This document shows positions 31,640 to 44,082 of a DNA stretch of 64,000 nucleotides, piece after piece. Each line of letters begins with the position of its first letter. The stretch's first letter is position 1. The position numbers and the translations under genes were made by a program. The DNA lies in assembly GCA_020746105.1 (NCBI GenBank), contig CM036618.1, positions 496,001-560,000 of the forward strand, written 5' to 3'. Source of the stretch: Trogon surrucura (Eukaryota > Chordata > Aves > Trogoniformes > Trogonidae). The notes under the pieces were generated by a model that worked only from the letters and a program-made list of their open reading frames with translations, made no database searches and had not been told where the DNA came from.

Positions 31640-32235
31640 AGGAGCCTCAGAGGGTGTCCAGACCAACCGCAAAGTCAACTTCAAAGTGTTGCTCGGGGTC
31701 TTCTTCAGCTGATCTTTGAAAAATCCCCCAAAGGGGAGACCCCAGCACCCCTGTGGGCAGCCTGCTCCCCAGCAGAACCACCCTCATGGGTATTTCTTTC
31801 CCACACCTAGCCAGGAACCCCCAGGTAACGTGTGACCTTGTGCTTTCTCTGTGCTCCTCCACGATGGCTCTGGCTCTGCTTTCTCCTTGGTCACCCGTTA
31901 GGAGATGGAAGATCACAGTTGGATTCCCCTTTTGCTCTTCTTCTCCAGGCTGAATGCAACCCTCACAGTTTTCTCTAATATTTTTGTGGAACCTCCTGTG
32001 CTCAAGTGTGCACCCACTGCCCCTTGTCCTGTCACTGGACATCCCTGAGCAGAGCCTGGCTCCATCCTCCTGACATTCCCCCTTGACATATTTATAACCA
32101 TGAATGAGCTCACCCCTCAGCCTCCTCTTCTCCAAGCTGCAGAGCCCCAGCTCCCTCAGCCTTTCCTCACCAGGGAGATGTTCCACTCCCTTGGACACGG
32201 ACATTAGGAGAAGCTTCTCCACGGGAAGGTCACCA
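31640..32235 (-). mobile_element. Old CR1 LINE, probably two adjacent pieces
   Basis: 31640-31955 is diverged (ggtcaggagcctcagagg, gcagcctgctccccagc). 31960-32235 is clearer (ttgtggaacctcctgtgctc, ccccttgtcctgtcactgg, cagcctcctcttctccaag). Confidence 0.8.
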
Positions 32236-34382
32236 GAGAGGTGAGGGACCTCCAGCCTTAGAGGTTAGGAAAACCTGCCTACATGAAGCCAGCACTGACT
32301 TGCTCCAGTGCCAGCAGCAGTCCTGCTCCCAGCTAACGCCCCCTAGAAGCGCCTGCACTTATTTCTGTGATCCTCAGATGTTTACCGAGAAACCTCGCTT
32401 TGCAAGAAATACGCACTGAGTCTAATGTGTTTTGCTACGTAGCGTATTCCTACGAATATAGTAAAAGGCATTTTGCACACATGTAAAACCAAAGCACTAA
32501 CAGCTTTTAGATAAGTGATTTAGACAAATAAACATCTCATCACGCCTCAAGAGTTCATCTTGGTCAGCCCCTCGATAACCCCACGTTTCCCAACAGCGCC
32601 GGCGCTGCCCGGCTCCAACCTCTGCCGACGTGACGGTGCGTACCGTGATCACAACGTGTTATGGAGCGGGGAAGAAGAAGAAGGAAAAAAAAATGCTTTC
32701 TGCACATTTCACCAAAAAAACCCAACCTGCCGAGTAGGAAATGAAGCCGTTCTTTCTGTGGGTGTACAGGTCACCGTCGAGCCTTACATCACCTGTGTTT
32801 AAAATTTCACGCGTACACACAAGCCGAGCGCCGCCGTGCCCTTGCATTCCTCCGCTCCTTCTGGGGCCGAGCCAACTCAATAAACAGCATCGAGGAGCCT
32901 GAAAAACAATGAGCCGAGGTGCTCCCCGTGCCGAGGTTAATTCTGTTTAGAAATATTGGGGGGATTTACGAGTCCCGGAGAGTGCAAGTATTTCCCTGAG
33001 CTGAGGACGACGGAGTGCCCGGGCAGGTGGGGCAGAGCGATCCTCGGCGAGCGACCCCTTGAGCAAACCAACCACCCCACAAGTTCTCAGCCGCGAAGAC
33101 CAAACGACGGCGACGTGGCGGATGTCGGCCAAGCTGGTTCTGCTGAAAGCAGGCCTCGCCAAATAACTCTTGATTTCCTTCCTTGAGCAGATGATGAGTT
33201 TTATTGACGAGGATAATTGCGGAGGAATAACATCCTTCGCAAGGCGTTTCATTCAGGAAGGCGCGACTCCCTGCGAAAAGCAGAAAAAAGCACAAGACGA
33301 CTGTCGAAAAACGCACCTCCTCTGGCCTCGCCGCTTGCTGGCATCGCTTTCCTCACTTTTTTTTGCAGTTTTGGTGCACAGGTCGATGGAGAGCGACCGC
33401 TTTGTGTGCACGGACACACCTAAGGCGGGTGTGGAGCACCTCTTCCATCCAAGTCTATCGTAGACCCAACCCGAGCGTCGCAGCTGAAGGAACAAAAATG
33501 ACTTGTGTTTGCTGTAATTCTGAGCACTTTTGGTGCAGCCGGGAGCTGTGGAAGGGGAGGTGCGGGGAAAGGATGTTACTTGTTGACACAGAAATGAGGA
33601 GAATCGTAGGAAACCGAAGCTGTAAGGGGACACCTCGCCCAGCCCTGTGCACCCCAGCTGGACCCGCTCTTCATAATCCCCTCCCGACAGATGTTGGTCT
33701 GACGTGTTCTTAAAAACCTCTTCGTTCAGCTTTTCCTGAAGTCTGAATCAAACTCCTAAATGAGATTTTCGGCACGTGGAGCCTGTGGCATGGCCCAGCC
33801 CTGGAGGCAAGGACAGCAGCTCTTCCCTCTGTGCTGGTGGAGCTGGAGGTTGGTTTGTGGGTCTAGTGAACCCCAAAGTCACCTCTAGTATTTTATTTTA
33901 ATACCCTGAGAGCATTGAGGCACGTTTGCTTGGTGACCCACCACGGCACCGGGTGCTTCTCTGCTTCCAGTTGCCTCGAGTGTCGCGTTTGCCCGGCTGA
34001 CTTTCCCACGTACACACTGCACGCATTCCTTCGGACAGACTGAAATCCGAACTCTTTTCCCCCCCTGTCCAAACATCCCTGCAATGTTTCAGGATGATTT
34101 TGAATTCTCACCCCCTTCTCTGCAGGCCCAGCAACCTCCTCCTGCTTGCTGTCAGGAGCGAACCCTTGCAGGAAGGCTGAACAGTAATTAATTCAGGACC
34201 GAAATAATGAACTACGGAGGAATTTCAATTTACACCTCTCTTCTATTTTAACAGGAAACCCTTGACAACTGATGGCGGAGAAAACCTTCCCAACTGAATT
34301 CAAAGCTGCTTTGCAGGAGGCTCATCCAGCCCACGCCGCTCCGGCTCCGGGGTAGGTCTGCAGAGGAGAACTGCGAAGGGCA
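32236..34382. other. Intron, 2.1 kb, single-copy
   Basis: No exon or repeat family is recognised. 32350-32560 and 34180-34310 are AT-richer with several taattaatt/ataaat words. Confidence 0.4.
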
Positions 34383-35440
34383 TCACAGAACCATAGAATC
34401 ACAGGCTGGGTAAGGTTGGAAGGGACCTTGAAGGTCATCTCGTTCCAACCCCCTGCCCTGGGCAGGGACACCTCTCTCCCACCAGCCCAGGTTGCTCCAA
34501 GCCCCGTCCAACCTGGCCTTGAACCCTTCCAGGGATGGGGCATCCACACCCTCCCTGGGCAGCCTGTGCCAGAGCTTCACCACCCTCACGGGGAAGAGTT
34601 TCTTCCTTAGATCTAATCTAAATCTCTTGCAGTTTCAGGCCGTTGCCCCTTGCCCTGTCACTCCAGGCCCTTGTACAAAGCCCTTCTCCAGCTTCCCTGT
34701 AGCCCCTTCCATGGACTGGAAGGCTGCTATTAGCTCACCCTGGAGCCTTCTCTTCTCCAAGCTGAATAACCCCAGCTCCCTCAGCCTGTCATAGAATCAT
34801 AGAATAGTTTCAGCTGGAAGAGACCTTGAAGATCATTGAGTTCAGCCTTTGTCCCAGCCCCATCAACCCACTAAACCATGTCCCCCAATGCAACACCCAC
34901 CCGTCTCTTAAACACCTCCAGGGATGGTGACTCAACCCCCTCCCTGGGCAGCCTGTGCCAAAACCCTGTCACAGCAGAGCTGCTCCAGCCCTCTAACCAC
35001 CTTTGTGGCCTCCTCTGGACTCGTCCCAACAGCTCCATGTCCCTCTCACGGTGGGGACACCAGCACTGGGCGCAGGATTCGAGGTGGGGTCTCGGCAGAG
35101 CCGAGCAAAGGGGGAGAATCCCCTCTCCTGCCCTGCTGGCCGCCCTCCTCTGGATGCAGCCCAGCACACGGGTCACTTTTTGGGCTACAGGTGCCACTGC
35201 CGGCTCATGTTGAGCCTCTCGTCAACCAACACCCCCAAGTCCTCTCCTCAGGGCTGCTCTCAAGCCTGTCCCTGCCCAGCCTGTGTCTGTGCTTGGGATT
35301 GCCCTGACCCAGGGGCAGGACCTTGCACTTGGTCTTGTTGAGCTTCATGAGGGTGGCCTGGGCCCACCTCTCCAGCCTGGCCAGGTCCCTCTGGACGCTC
35401 ACCCCGTCCTGCCTCTTCCTCACGCGCGCGTTTGCCAAAC
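34383..35440 (-). mobile_element. CR1 LINE, ~880 bp, split by a younger CR1
   Basis: Left part 34383-34790 is the 3' half (accatagaatcacaggctgg to cccagctccctcagcctgtc). The right part resumes at 34971 with acagcagagctgctccagcc and runs to about 35440 through gggattgccctgacccagg, the region just after the reverse transcriptase. Removing 34791-34964 restores the usual CR1 order. Confidence 0.93.
34791..34964 (-). mobile_element. Younger CR1 LINE inserted in the previous one
   Basis: A 174-bp 5'-truncated copy, from atagaatcatagaatagtt to gggcagcctgtgccaaaac. The word cctgtca occurs at both borders (34785-34791 and 34965-34971), a possible 7-bp target-site duplication. Confidence 0.92.
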
Positions 35441-35685
35441 AACCTCTGAGAAGAGCTGGAATGCCGCTGAGCCGGTTTGGTTGCGAGACCGTTGGGTCTT
35501 GTCCTCGCAGCCCTCGCGGAGGAATCGGGTCGGCGCTGGAAGCGCAACCCCGCGAGCGCGCGATGACCTCCCTGCCACCGCGGAGCCGTCCCCCTCCCCA
35601 GCCCCTGCCCCACAGCCCCTCTCGCAACGAGGCCATAACTTCCCTGTGAGGTATTTTTCCAGAATTTGGGTCCCGCATCACAATT
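35441..35685. other. Intron, single-copy, CpG-bearing
   Basis: Nothing recognised; CpG is frequent around 35500-35560. Confidence 0.4.
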
Positions 35686-35790
35686 TCATAGAATCAGAGA
35701 ATGGTTTGGCTTGGAAGGGACCTTGAAGACCACCTCATTCCACCCCCCTGCCCCGGGCAGGGACACCTCCCACCAGAGCATGTCACTCAT
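35686..35790 (-). mobile_element. CR1 LINE 3'-end fragment
   Basis: Reads catagaatcagagaatgg, gcttggaagggaccttg and gggcagggacacctcccacc. Confidence 0.9.
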
Positions 35791-36246
35791 AGCCTTGTCC
35801 TTTTTACCAGCAATTTAAAAATTGTTTATGTTAACCAGAAATGGAGGAGAAAAAAATAATAAAAAAATTCCTTTCGGTGCTGCAAAAGGAACTATTGTTG
35901 TTGCCGCCTGAATAATTCCAGCTCGATCGAAGCGTCGTGCTAAAAATAGCTCAGCCCCCCCCTCTCCGCAAATACTCTTTGAGGGAAATATTTAAAACAG
36001 AAAATAAGGTCACTAAATCAGAGCCCCCCGCCGGCTGGCACCGTTAACCTTATTCTTGTAGGGAAATTGAGTTTTCCTGTTCTCTGCGGCGCATCAGCCG
36101 GGGCCGCCGGCTCCACCGGCCCCGAGAACAACTGCGTCAAGGAGCACGTGAGAGGGGTTTTTGTCTGGCTGAGAACCTTTCTGAAACGTTAATAAAAATC
36201 TCTGACCAAAGCCTAACGCAGGGCTGTGGCACCCGCAACGGAGGGC
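35791..36246. other. AT-rich single-copy intron
   Basis: Contains aatttaaaaattg, several aataat words and taaaaatagctc. No gene recognised. Confidence 0.4.
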
Positions 36247-36698
36247 TCCCACGGACCCCCAGACCCCTGCTTCCACCAGTTCCATCCCAGTCTCCCCAGT
36301 CCTGCTGGACCCCCCCAGTCCCTCCCTGAACATATTAGTCCACCCTGACCCCTCAGTCCCCCCTGGAACCCCCAGACCTCCCAGTGCCCTTGAACCCCCC
36401 AGTCTCACTCGTCCCCCTGGACCCACCAGTCCCCCCTGAAATCTCCCAGTCCCTGCCTTGGACCCCTCAGTCCCCCCTGCTCCCCTCATTCCCCCAGCCA
36501 CCCTGGTCACCTTGGTCCCCCTGCACCCTGGTCCCTCTAGACCCCCCCAACCTCTGATTCCCTTGGTCCTCCCAAACCCCCCAGTCCCTCCAGTCTCCCC
36601 AGTCCCCCTGGTCACCTCAGTCCCCCTGCTCCCTGTATCTCCCTAATCCCCCTGGTTCCTCTGGATCCCCCACTTGTCCCAGATCCCCCAGTGCCCTG
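36247..36698. repeat. Pyrimidine-rich degenerate tandem block, ~450 bp
   Basis: The plus strand is dominated by C and T in irregular units such as ccccagtccccctgg of roughly 12-24 bp. Purine content on this strand is very low for 450 bp. Confidence 0.85.
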
Positions 36699-36756
36699 GT
36701 GTGGGGAAGCAGCTGAGGAGCCACCGTCTCTCCAGATGAGGACCTCCACTCTGCAG

Positions 36757-37490
36757 GGCAGATTTAGATGAGACAGTAGGAAGAAGTTCTTCACTGTGAG
36801 GGTGGCGAGATCCTGGCACAGATTCATAGAACCATAGAACTGTCAGGGTTGGAAGGGACCTTAAAGACCATCTGGTTCCAAGCCCCTGCCATGGGCAGGG
36901 ACATCCCCCACTGGATCAGGCTGCCCAGAGCCCCATCCAGCCTGGCCTGAAAAACTCCCAGGGATGGGGCTGCCACCCCCTCTCTGGGCAACCTGGGCCA
37001 GGGTCTCCCCACCCTCATGGGCAAGAACTTCTTCCTCACGTCCCATCTGAACCGACCCATCTCCGGCTTCAATCCATTCCCTCTAGTCCTGTCACTGCCC
37101 ACATCCTGACAAGCCCCTCCCCAGCTCTCTTGTAGCCCCCTGGAGATACTGGAAGCCACCATAAGGTCTCCTGGGAGCCTTCTTGTCTGCAGACTGAACA
37201 GCCCCAACTCTCTCAGTCTGTCTGCACAGCAGAGGGGCTCCAGCCCCCTGAGCATCCTCGTGGCCCTTCTCTGGACACGCTCCAGCACGTCCAGGTCTTT
37301 CTTGTAGTAGGTTGCCCAGAGAAGTGGTGGAAGCCCCATCCCTGGAGACATCCCAGGTCAGGTTTGATGGGGCTCTGAGCAACCTGGTCCAGTTGAAGAT
37401 GTCCTGGCTCAGGGGGTTGGGCTAGATGACCTTTAAAGGTTCCTTCCAGCCAACACATTCCACAATTCTTTGATTCTACGATTCTATTTT
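36757..37490 (+). mobile_element. CR1 LINE split by an opposite-strand CR1
   Basis: 36757-36821 (gatttagatgagacagtagg to gatcctggcacag) continues at 37311 (gttgcccagagaagtggtgg) and ends with the tail at 37455-37490 (attctttgattctacgattc). The two parts are contiguous in the CR1 consensus. Confidence 0.92.
36822..37310 (-). mobile_element. CR1 LINE inserted in the plus-strand CR1
   Basis: 489 bp, from the tail attcatagaaccatagaac to the 5' break near ccaggtctttcttgtag. Only an ag dinucleotide is shared by the borders. Confidence 0.93.
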
Positions 37491-39423
37491 TATACATAAG
37501 GTGTGCGTGGAGGGGAGCATTGCAAATGCACCACCTCTGGACCGAGGCCGCTCTGGTTTGGACGCCGGGCATCTTGGCGATGCCAGCCTAGCAACGCTAA
37601 CTCGGCGCCGGTGGCATTATCAGCCAGCACATCGTCCGCCGCATCGAAAGGTTTGCATTTAATTGCTGAAAAATCACATAATTAGATTAGATTAGATGCA
37701 CAAAACCACCCAGCAGCACCGTGTGGGCTGTGAGACGGGCAATCCAGCGGGGGTGCTGAGCGTGCCGGGGGTGCTGAGCGTGCTGGGGGGTGCACACAGA
37801 GGAGAGGGGGCCAAGACTGAGCACGGAGCAGCCTTGGTTTTTACATCAGAGTGTTAATTAACAGAGAGCTTCCTTGGGGAGAAGGTCACTTTCCCCTTCC
37901 GAGCGCAGCTCCAGCCCTCGCTGCAGGTCACGCAGCCGAGCTGTGAAACCCCCCGGGGCTGACAAAACCCCCGGCCCACCCGAAAGAGACCGAGACCACC
38001 GGGCTGCAAAGCACCTTCGCTCATTAGTGCTAAATTAAATGCCAGATCTCACCCCAAGGGCTGGGCCCCGGGGCGAGCGCCCCGGTCCAAGCAGCACCTC
38101 GGGATCCAGCAAATCCTGGGCAGGGCCCAGAGCATCCTTCTGCCAAACGGGGAGACATCTCTCCTTGCCGTTATCTCCGCTGCTGTCCTGGCAACTGGCT
38201 GGATTACTCAGCTTTTTTTTTTCACAGAAGAGCTAAAATTTGCTTTTTTCGGCTTCGATTCTCCTGCGGGGATAACCCGCACAGCTATTTTGTGCAGCTG
38301 CGCTGCTGCCGCTGTCGGGGAGGGAATATTTTCAAGCCGTTTGCCCCCCAAAAATGGGGAAGCTGCTGCTTTGCGGCACGGCCGAAGGCAGCCCTGCCTC
38401 CCCCCTGCATCGGCCGCGGAGCAGAATTAAACGCACCGTGTGAAGGGGGAGAGAGGTGAGGGCAATTCTCCCCGGATCACAGTAAGGGGAGAGGAAGAGG
38501 AGAAAGCTCCGCTTGATTTTCCCACGGGTCAGACTGAGAAGCATCCATGTTCTCCATCAGTCACCACCGAGCAAACAAATCCTTTCACTGGCACGAGAAA
38601 GCGGAAGATGTGATCGCCGTTGCCTTTCGCACAGCAGCACCGGCCTGAGGATGCCTTCCCCGTATTTTGCCATCAGTTGGCTTTTTCTCAAAAAAAAAGA
38701 AAATTAGAAAAAGCGAAGCCTGGTGCTGCCCAGCAGCAGGAGCCCGGCTGCCGCTCCGAGCCCCCCTCAAGCAGGTCTGCTCCGTGCCCGGCCCCGCGAG
38801 ATGTTGGCTGTTTGAACTCCTCCACGGATGAAACGCCGTTTGTTTTCATTCCTCCCTCTCCCCCCAGCTGTGGGACACAGCGCGGGGATCAGGAAACAAT
38901 AAAATCTTGGTTACCACACAGAACGCCTCCTCTCCGCTCGCTCCTTTCAAAGCCTGACATTTTTGCTTTCATCCGTCGGGGCTGGGCTGCCCGTCCCTCC
39001 GGCGGGGCCTCGTGGGGGGGTCCCCCCGTCCCTGCGCTCAAGATGCACCGTTCGCCCTCTCCCCAGCCCTCGGCATCGCCCCCGCCGCCCCGCTCCGCTC
39101 CCACCTCCAGCAACCCCCGTTCCCGGCCGATCCCCTCCCATTACCGAGGCTGAAAGTGAGTATTATCTTCCCAAAATTCATCAAGTTTCGTTTTCTGGCT
39201 TCTCAGCCGTCACTGTTATCCATTTAACTCCTCAGCATCGCCAATGTGGAAAGCTTTCCAGTAAAAATGTCTTAATTCTGGGAGTGCCCAGCCCAACCGT
39301 GATGGCGGCAACTCCAAGATTTCTCCGTCCTGCAGACGTTACATGTGAAGAGCCTCAGGGCCAAGTTCCTTGCCCTTAAAAATCCATCTAGAAACGCCCT
39401 CCTGAGTAGAGCAGGCAGATCAA
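37491..39423. other. Intron, 1.9 kb, single-copy
   Basis: A ttagattagattagat run lies near 37682-37697 after an AT-rich stretch with taattgctg, and a short tandem gggggtgctgagcgtg at 37749-37790. No exon recognised. 38980-39140 is GC-rich. Confidence 0.4.
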
Positions 39424-39572
39424 AGAATCACAGAATAGAATCATTAAGGTTGGAAAAGCCCTCTAAGATCACCACGCTCAACCATCAACCCAACACCCCC
39501 ATGACCACTAAACCTTGTCCCCAAGTGCCACGTCTACACGGTTTTTGAACACCTCCAGGGACAGCAACTCCA
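39424..39572 (-). mobile_element. CR1 LINE 3'-end fragment
   Basis: Reads aatcacagaatagaatcat, aaggttggaaaagccctc and tttttgaacacctccagg. Confidence 0.9.
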
Positions 39573-40595
39573 TCACGCCAGGAACAAATCCAGAGGTTCC
39601 ACCACCCAGCGTCAATCCTGCCTCCCAGATCGAGCTCTTTCTCCCTCCACACGAGCAGAAGCGCTCCTAGAGAGAAGCGTTGCTTTGGGCATCCATGATG
39701 ATGGAAGCCACCCAACTCAAGAGCTTATGGGATAAGGACCAGAACTAGTGGGTCTCTCAACAGATCTGGCTCCTAATGAAATTCTTCCTTGGTATTAAGA
39801 GCACGAAGCTAAGAAGACAGTGGGTAAACAAGTTTGCACATGAGCTTCTAAGCAGGCGAGGGCATGTGGCTTGCAAGAAAGTTGGACAGGACCCATGGCT
39901 CTGTCTAAATGCTTGACAGATATTGACAACAAAGAGGAACCTCTGTAATCCTGGATGAGCTGCGCTCCCTTTTCACGGAGCAGAAAAACCCTCCCAAAGC
40001 TCCAGCTTGTGGGGGCCAGGCTATGGTTAAACACTGTGTCCGATGGATAAAGGCTGTGGTCAGCCTGATGTGATAACCCTTGCTGAAGACATGACAAAGA
40101 TAAGGGAAACAAATGTGTGAGGGGATGAAAAGATGGACTGTGACCATGAGAAGTGTGAAATCTTCAAGATGGGACACAGAGTCGTTAGGTGATGCTCAGA
40201 AAACTGCCGAGGAATCTGCCCCAGGCACCCTGCAATAACAGGCTGCAGGAGGAAAACCTGGTATTTGGGTTTTGCTCTCCGAAACCAGCTGTCAGCGCGG
40301 GTCAGCCGGCAAGGCGGGGTCGTGATTTGTGGCGAAAGTGAGAGGCAAATGGGTTCTGCTGAAAGACAACCCGCAGGCAGGAGGATGCGAGAGGAATTCC
40401 TCAGGGATCCGTCTATTTAATATTCTAATTACGGGCACAAAAATAACTGCAGCCTAATGAAACTTCCTGATGACATCAAGGTTAGGATGAATCATTAATA
40501 CAGAGGCAGAGCAGAGCATCGCAGATGAACGGGAGGCTCGGGAGAAGAGACACGGCGTGGGGCACGCTCACGCGGAACGCAGCGAGGGCTTCTCA
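39573..40595. other. Intron, single-copy
   Basis: No exon or repeat family recognised. A 105-codon minus frame at 39795-40112 has no known domain. Confidence 0.4.
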
Positions 40596-40775
40596 CCAGA
40601 GAGGATCTGGTGACTGGGTACCAGGCAAGCACGAGTTCCTTGGGCAGGCTCAGCCCCCTCAGCCAGGTTGTCAGTAAAGATGTTGAACAGGACTGGGCCC
40701 AGCACTGATCCCCGGGGGACAACCCTGGTGTCACCCCACAGCCCAGCGTGTCCCACCTGGCCGGTCCTGCTGCGG
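40596..40775 (-). mobile_element. CR1 reverse-transcriptase fragment
   Basis: The minus strand translates to VVPRGSVLGPVLFNIFTDNL, matching the CR1 reverse-transcriptase motif GVPQGSVLGPVLFNIFINDL. The piece is only about 180 bp, has no 3' end attached, and is not functional. Confidence 0.88.
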
Positions 40776-40822
40776 GAAGAAAGGCAGAAAACGGGGAAAG
40801 ACACAAACTCTGCTTCCCAGCT

Positions 40823-40905
40823 CACAGAATCACAGAATGTTAGAAGGGACCTGTGGAGATCACCTAGTCCAATCCCCTGCCAGAGCAGGGTCACCTACAT
40901 TAGGT
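40823..40905 (-). mobile_element. CR1 LINE 3'-tip fragment
   Basis: Reads tcacagaatcacagaatg, gaagggacctgtggag and ccagagcagggtcacc. A separate copy from the piece at 40596, since the order is wrong for one element. Confidence 0.9.
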
Positions 40906-42195
40906 GTAAAAGTACACCTAAAAGTACTCAGCAAAAGTAAAAACATCATTAGCAAAAACATTATTGCTACCTAAGGAGAGCAGTGTGGTGGAAATTCAGG
41001 TATAAAACCAGAAAAAGTCCTGTGGGCATCCAAAAACAGTGGTCCAAAGATGAAGAAAGGAAGCACTCAGCAATCGTGGTTAACAGGACGGCAGAAACCG
41101 CTGGCGCTGCGATCGCAGAGAATCTGTGTGCTTGGCATCTCACAGTCCAACTTCTTCTTGCTTAGGAAGGGTGAAGAATGCAAAGAAAAAGCCGTGGGTG
41201 GGTGGTGGTACATCTTCTTAAATATTTTTCCTTTAGTTAACATCATTAACCCAGAACCCCAGGACCTGGAACACAAGGGATCCGTGAGATAACCGGTACG
41301 GACGCCGAGTGCGAACGCAATCCGGCATCGCACCGCGGGAGGGAGCAGGACGAGCTCTTCTTTAAGGTCTTCTTTAAGGTCTTCTTTAAGAACTCATTCG
41401 CTGGGCGCAGGAGCAAAGATAAACCCAAGGTTTTTAAAGAGCAGCCGGCTGGATAACTTGAACCTGAGAGTCCCTGAAGAGTTGCTCAGAGAGTTTTGTG
41501 GCCTGCTGATTATCCATTCCTAATAAAACTTGAAGTGAAAGGGGAATTCCAGATGGTGTATTAGCATTCTCCTGGAGACTGTCAAAAAGGAAAAGCAGAA
41601 GGGTTGGGTAGCTAACACCGCTTAGCCCAACGTTGAGAACATGCAAAATAAAGAGAAAAAGCTGACAGGAGATTAGAAGAGCAAAAAACCCAAAGGATTG
41701 TATCGATGCTCATCAACCAGATCTGCGGGCAACGAGAAGTGGAGCCGGTAAGTGCCGGGGGTGAGAATGGCGACGGCACCTCAACACCCGAGCAAAGTCC
41801 TTCCCGAGAGCACATTGTAAAGCAGAGGAGAAGGTGCTCACAAAGGAAAAAAAAAAGCCAAAAAGAGGTATTAAAGATTTGAAAAGACTTGGAGACATCC
41901 GCCGTCTCGGGCTATTCAGAAGATGATTCAGAGCTGACTTCTAAGTGAGCAGATACACGCACAGGATGAAAACACAGAACAGCAGAGAGGGATGGTAAGG
42001 CCAGCTGCAGCCAGACGGGTACCTCCTGGGACGGAGACAACACGCTTTCAACACGGCGTGAGGCAGCGGGGGGACAACGCGCAGCGAAACCGACGGGTCC
42101 TTTGTATCGTCACGTCTTCGCAACATCACCAGAGACACCTCTGGCTCAGCAATTTAATGAAGAATGGAATTTTACTTGTTTCAAAACCTGAATTA
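40906..42195. other. Intron, single-copy
   Basis: Three tandem copies of a 12-bp unit (ggtcttctttaa) lie at 41354-41389. Nothing else recognised. Confidence 0.45.
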
Positions 42196-42463
42196 ATGGC
42201 TGCAAACTGCACCAGGGCAGGGTTACACCGGGCAGGAGGAGAAATCTCTCCCAGCAAGAGCAGCCAGAGCTTGGCACAGGCTGCCCAGGGAGGGGCTGAG
42301 TCCCCGTCCCTGGAGGTGTTGAAAGGCCGTTGAGATGTGGGGTTGGGGAGATGGTTTAGGGGTGAGCTTTGCAGAGCAGGGTCAGGGGCTGGACTCGGTG
42401 ATCCCAGGGGGCTTTCCCAACCTGAACGAGTCTGTGATTCTACGATTCTGTGATTCTATGAAT
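42196..42463 (+). mobile_element. CR1 LINE, young group P, 3' 270 bp
   Basis: Runs from tgcaaactgcaccagggcag to a clear tail (gattctacgattctgtgattc). Near-identical to 15457-15917 over the shared part. Confidence 0.95.
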
Positions 42464-42584
42464 CAACCAGGTGAGGTGTCCTACGACAAAAAGGACCTCA
42501 GACTGGCTGACCAGCTGGTCAAACGGTCACTGGCCTTCAGGAGTCCATGACCCACTCAGACCAGTTTCCAGGATGGACATTTGG

Positions 42585-42683
42585 ACATGGGTCAGTGGTG
42601 GCCCTGGCAGCGCTGGGTTAACGGTTGGACTCAATGATCTTAAAGGTCTTTTCCAACCTAAACGGCTCCATGATTCTATGATC
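42585..42683 (+). mobile_element. CR1 LINE 3'-end fragment
   Basis: Reads gggtcagtggtggccctgg, ggttggactcaatgatc, ttttccaacctaaacgg and a tail ccatgattctatga. Confidence 0.92.
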
Positions 42684-43618
42684 TGGACTTTTGGAGAAGA
42701 AACCCCAGTGCCAAGAGAGAGCTTCTAAGGGTCCGTGCCAGTCTGAGAAGAAGGCCAAAAGATACCACGGCCAACCCTTCCCCAAGGCGCGCCGTTACAC
42801 AGCACAGCCAGAGAGCCAAGGATCTTCTGCACGGGGACGTCAGGGACCTGAGAGCACCAGAAAGTTCTGCCCAGCTCTAGTCACTCATTTTGGTGGGCAT
42901 GGGCTTGGACAGGGAGAGCTCGATGCACAGCAAACTCCCACCTCACCTGTTTTCTACGCCAGGTGTTGATCCAGGAACACCACGAGATCCGCACGGGCAA
43001 CGGAACTTTGACATTTCTGGGTATTTGAGAACCTTGGCCATGCAAATGTAAATGTCTTCTGAACATTACAGGCTCTCACTGAAAAGTGAAGTTCCCAGCT
43101 TCGGGGATGCTTTTAAACAAACATAAAAAATGTTGTTCTACACTTGGACAAAACAAACTTGGAGGAGCGCATCAAAACAATGGCAGGGGAACAATTCCCC
43201 AGGAACTGAAACATTTCAGTCACTTACAAAAGGCTGCTTTGAGGAAAAAACACCTGCTTCACAGAAAAGACAAACGACAAAAAACGCATTAACAGAATAT
43301 TGTTACTTTCAAAAGAGACAACAGTTTCTTACAGCATCGTGCAACTGCTGAAAAATCAGATTTCTCTGAGTTGGCAGCTCTTGGGTTATCCAATAAAGCT
43401 GGTGGGAAACCATCCAGAAAAGAGACTCCTCAGTCAAAACGCTTCTTTTGGACCCAATGAAGAACCTACATTTGCTTCATGGTTTGGATCAGACTTCATC
43501 TGTCCAGTCCTGACAACAGCATCAGCTGCTCCGTATCTAAGAGCAAAACATCCCTCCAGGAAGACATTCTCCTCTCCACGTGTGCAACAACGTTCCTCCT
43601 GGGCTACTTGTCACACAG
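42684..43618. other. Intron, single-copy
   Basis: No exon or repeat family recognised; AT-rich in 43080-43340. Confidence 0.4.
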
Positions 43619-43855
43619 ACTCATAGAATCATAGAACAGTTTGGGTTGGAAAAGACCTTCAAGATCATAGAGTCCAACCCCTGTCTCAGCCCTATCAACA
43701 CCACTCACCCCTGTCCCTCAGCACAACATCCACCCGTCTCTTAAACCCCTCCAGGGACGGCGACTCCATCATCTCCCTGGGCAGCCTGTTCCAGTGCCTG
43801 ACAACCCTTTCAGGAAAGAAATTCCTCCTAATATCACATTTGCCACAGGGGAAAA
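43619..43855 (-). mobile_element. CR1 LINE 3'-end fragment
   Basis: Tail ctcatagaatcatagaacag, then gggttggaaaagaccttc and gaaattcctcctaatatcac at the 5' break. Confidence 0.93.
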
Positions 43856-44011
43856 CACCCAGAACTGGGCTCCAAGCCTCCCTGACACGCTGCTCCTGCC
43901 CATCCTCTCCTGCAGAAGGTGCAAGCCAAGCCCCATGGAAGAGGTGCCAGTGGTGATGGCCAACCACCTCCTCGGGGTGTGAGCAGAGCCCTGGAACTCA
44001 GTACATGTGGG

Positions 44012-44082
44012 TGGAGCAACCTGCTCCAGCTGGACCTGCTCCGGGTTGGAGCAGGGACCTCCAGAGATCACTGCCACCTACA
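44012..44082 (+). mobile_element. Worn CR1 3'-end fragment
   Basis: gagcaacctgctccagctgg, gggttggagcagg and gacctccagagatcac echo the 3' end of the copy at 63040-63110. Weak. Confidence 0.45.
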
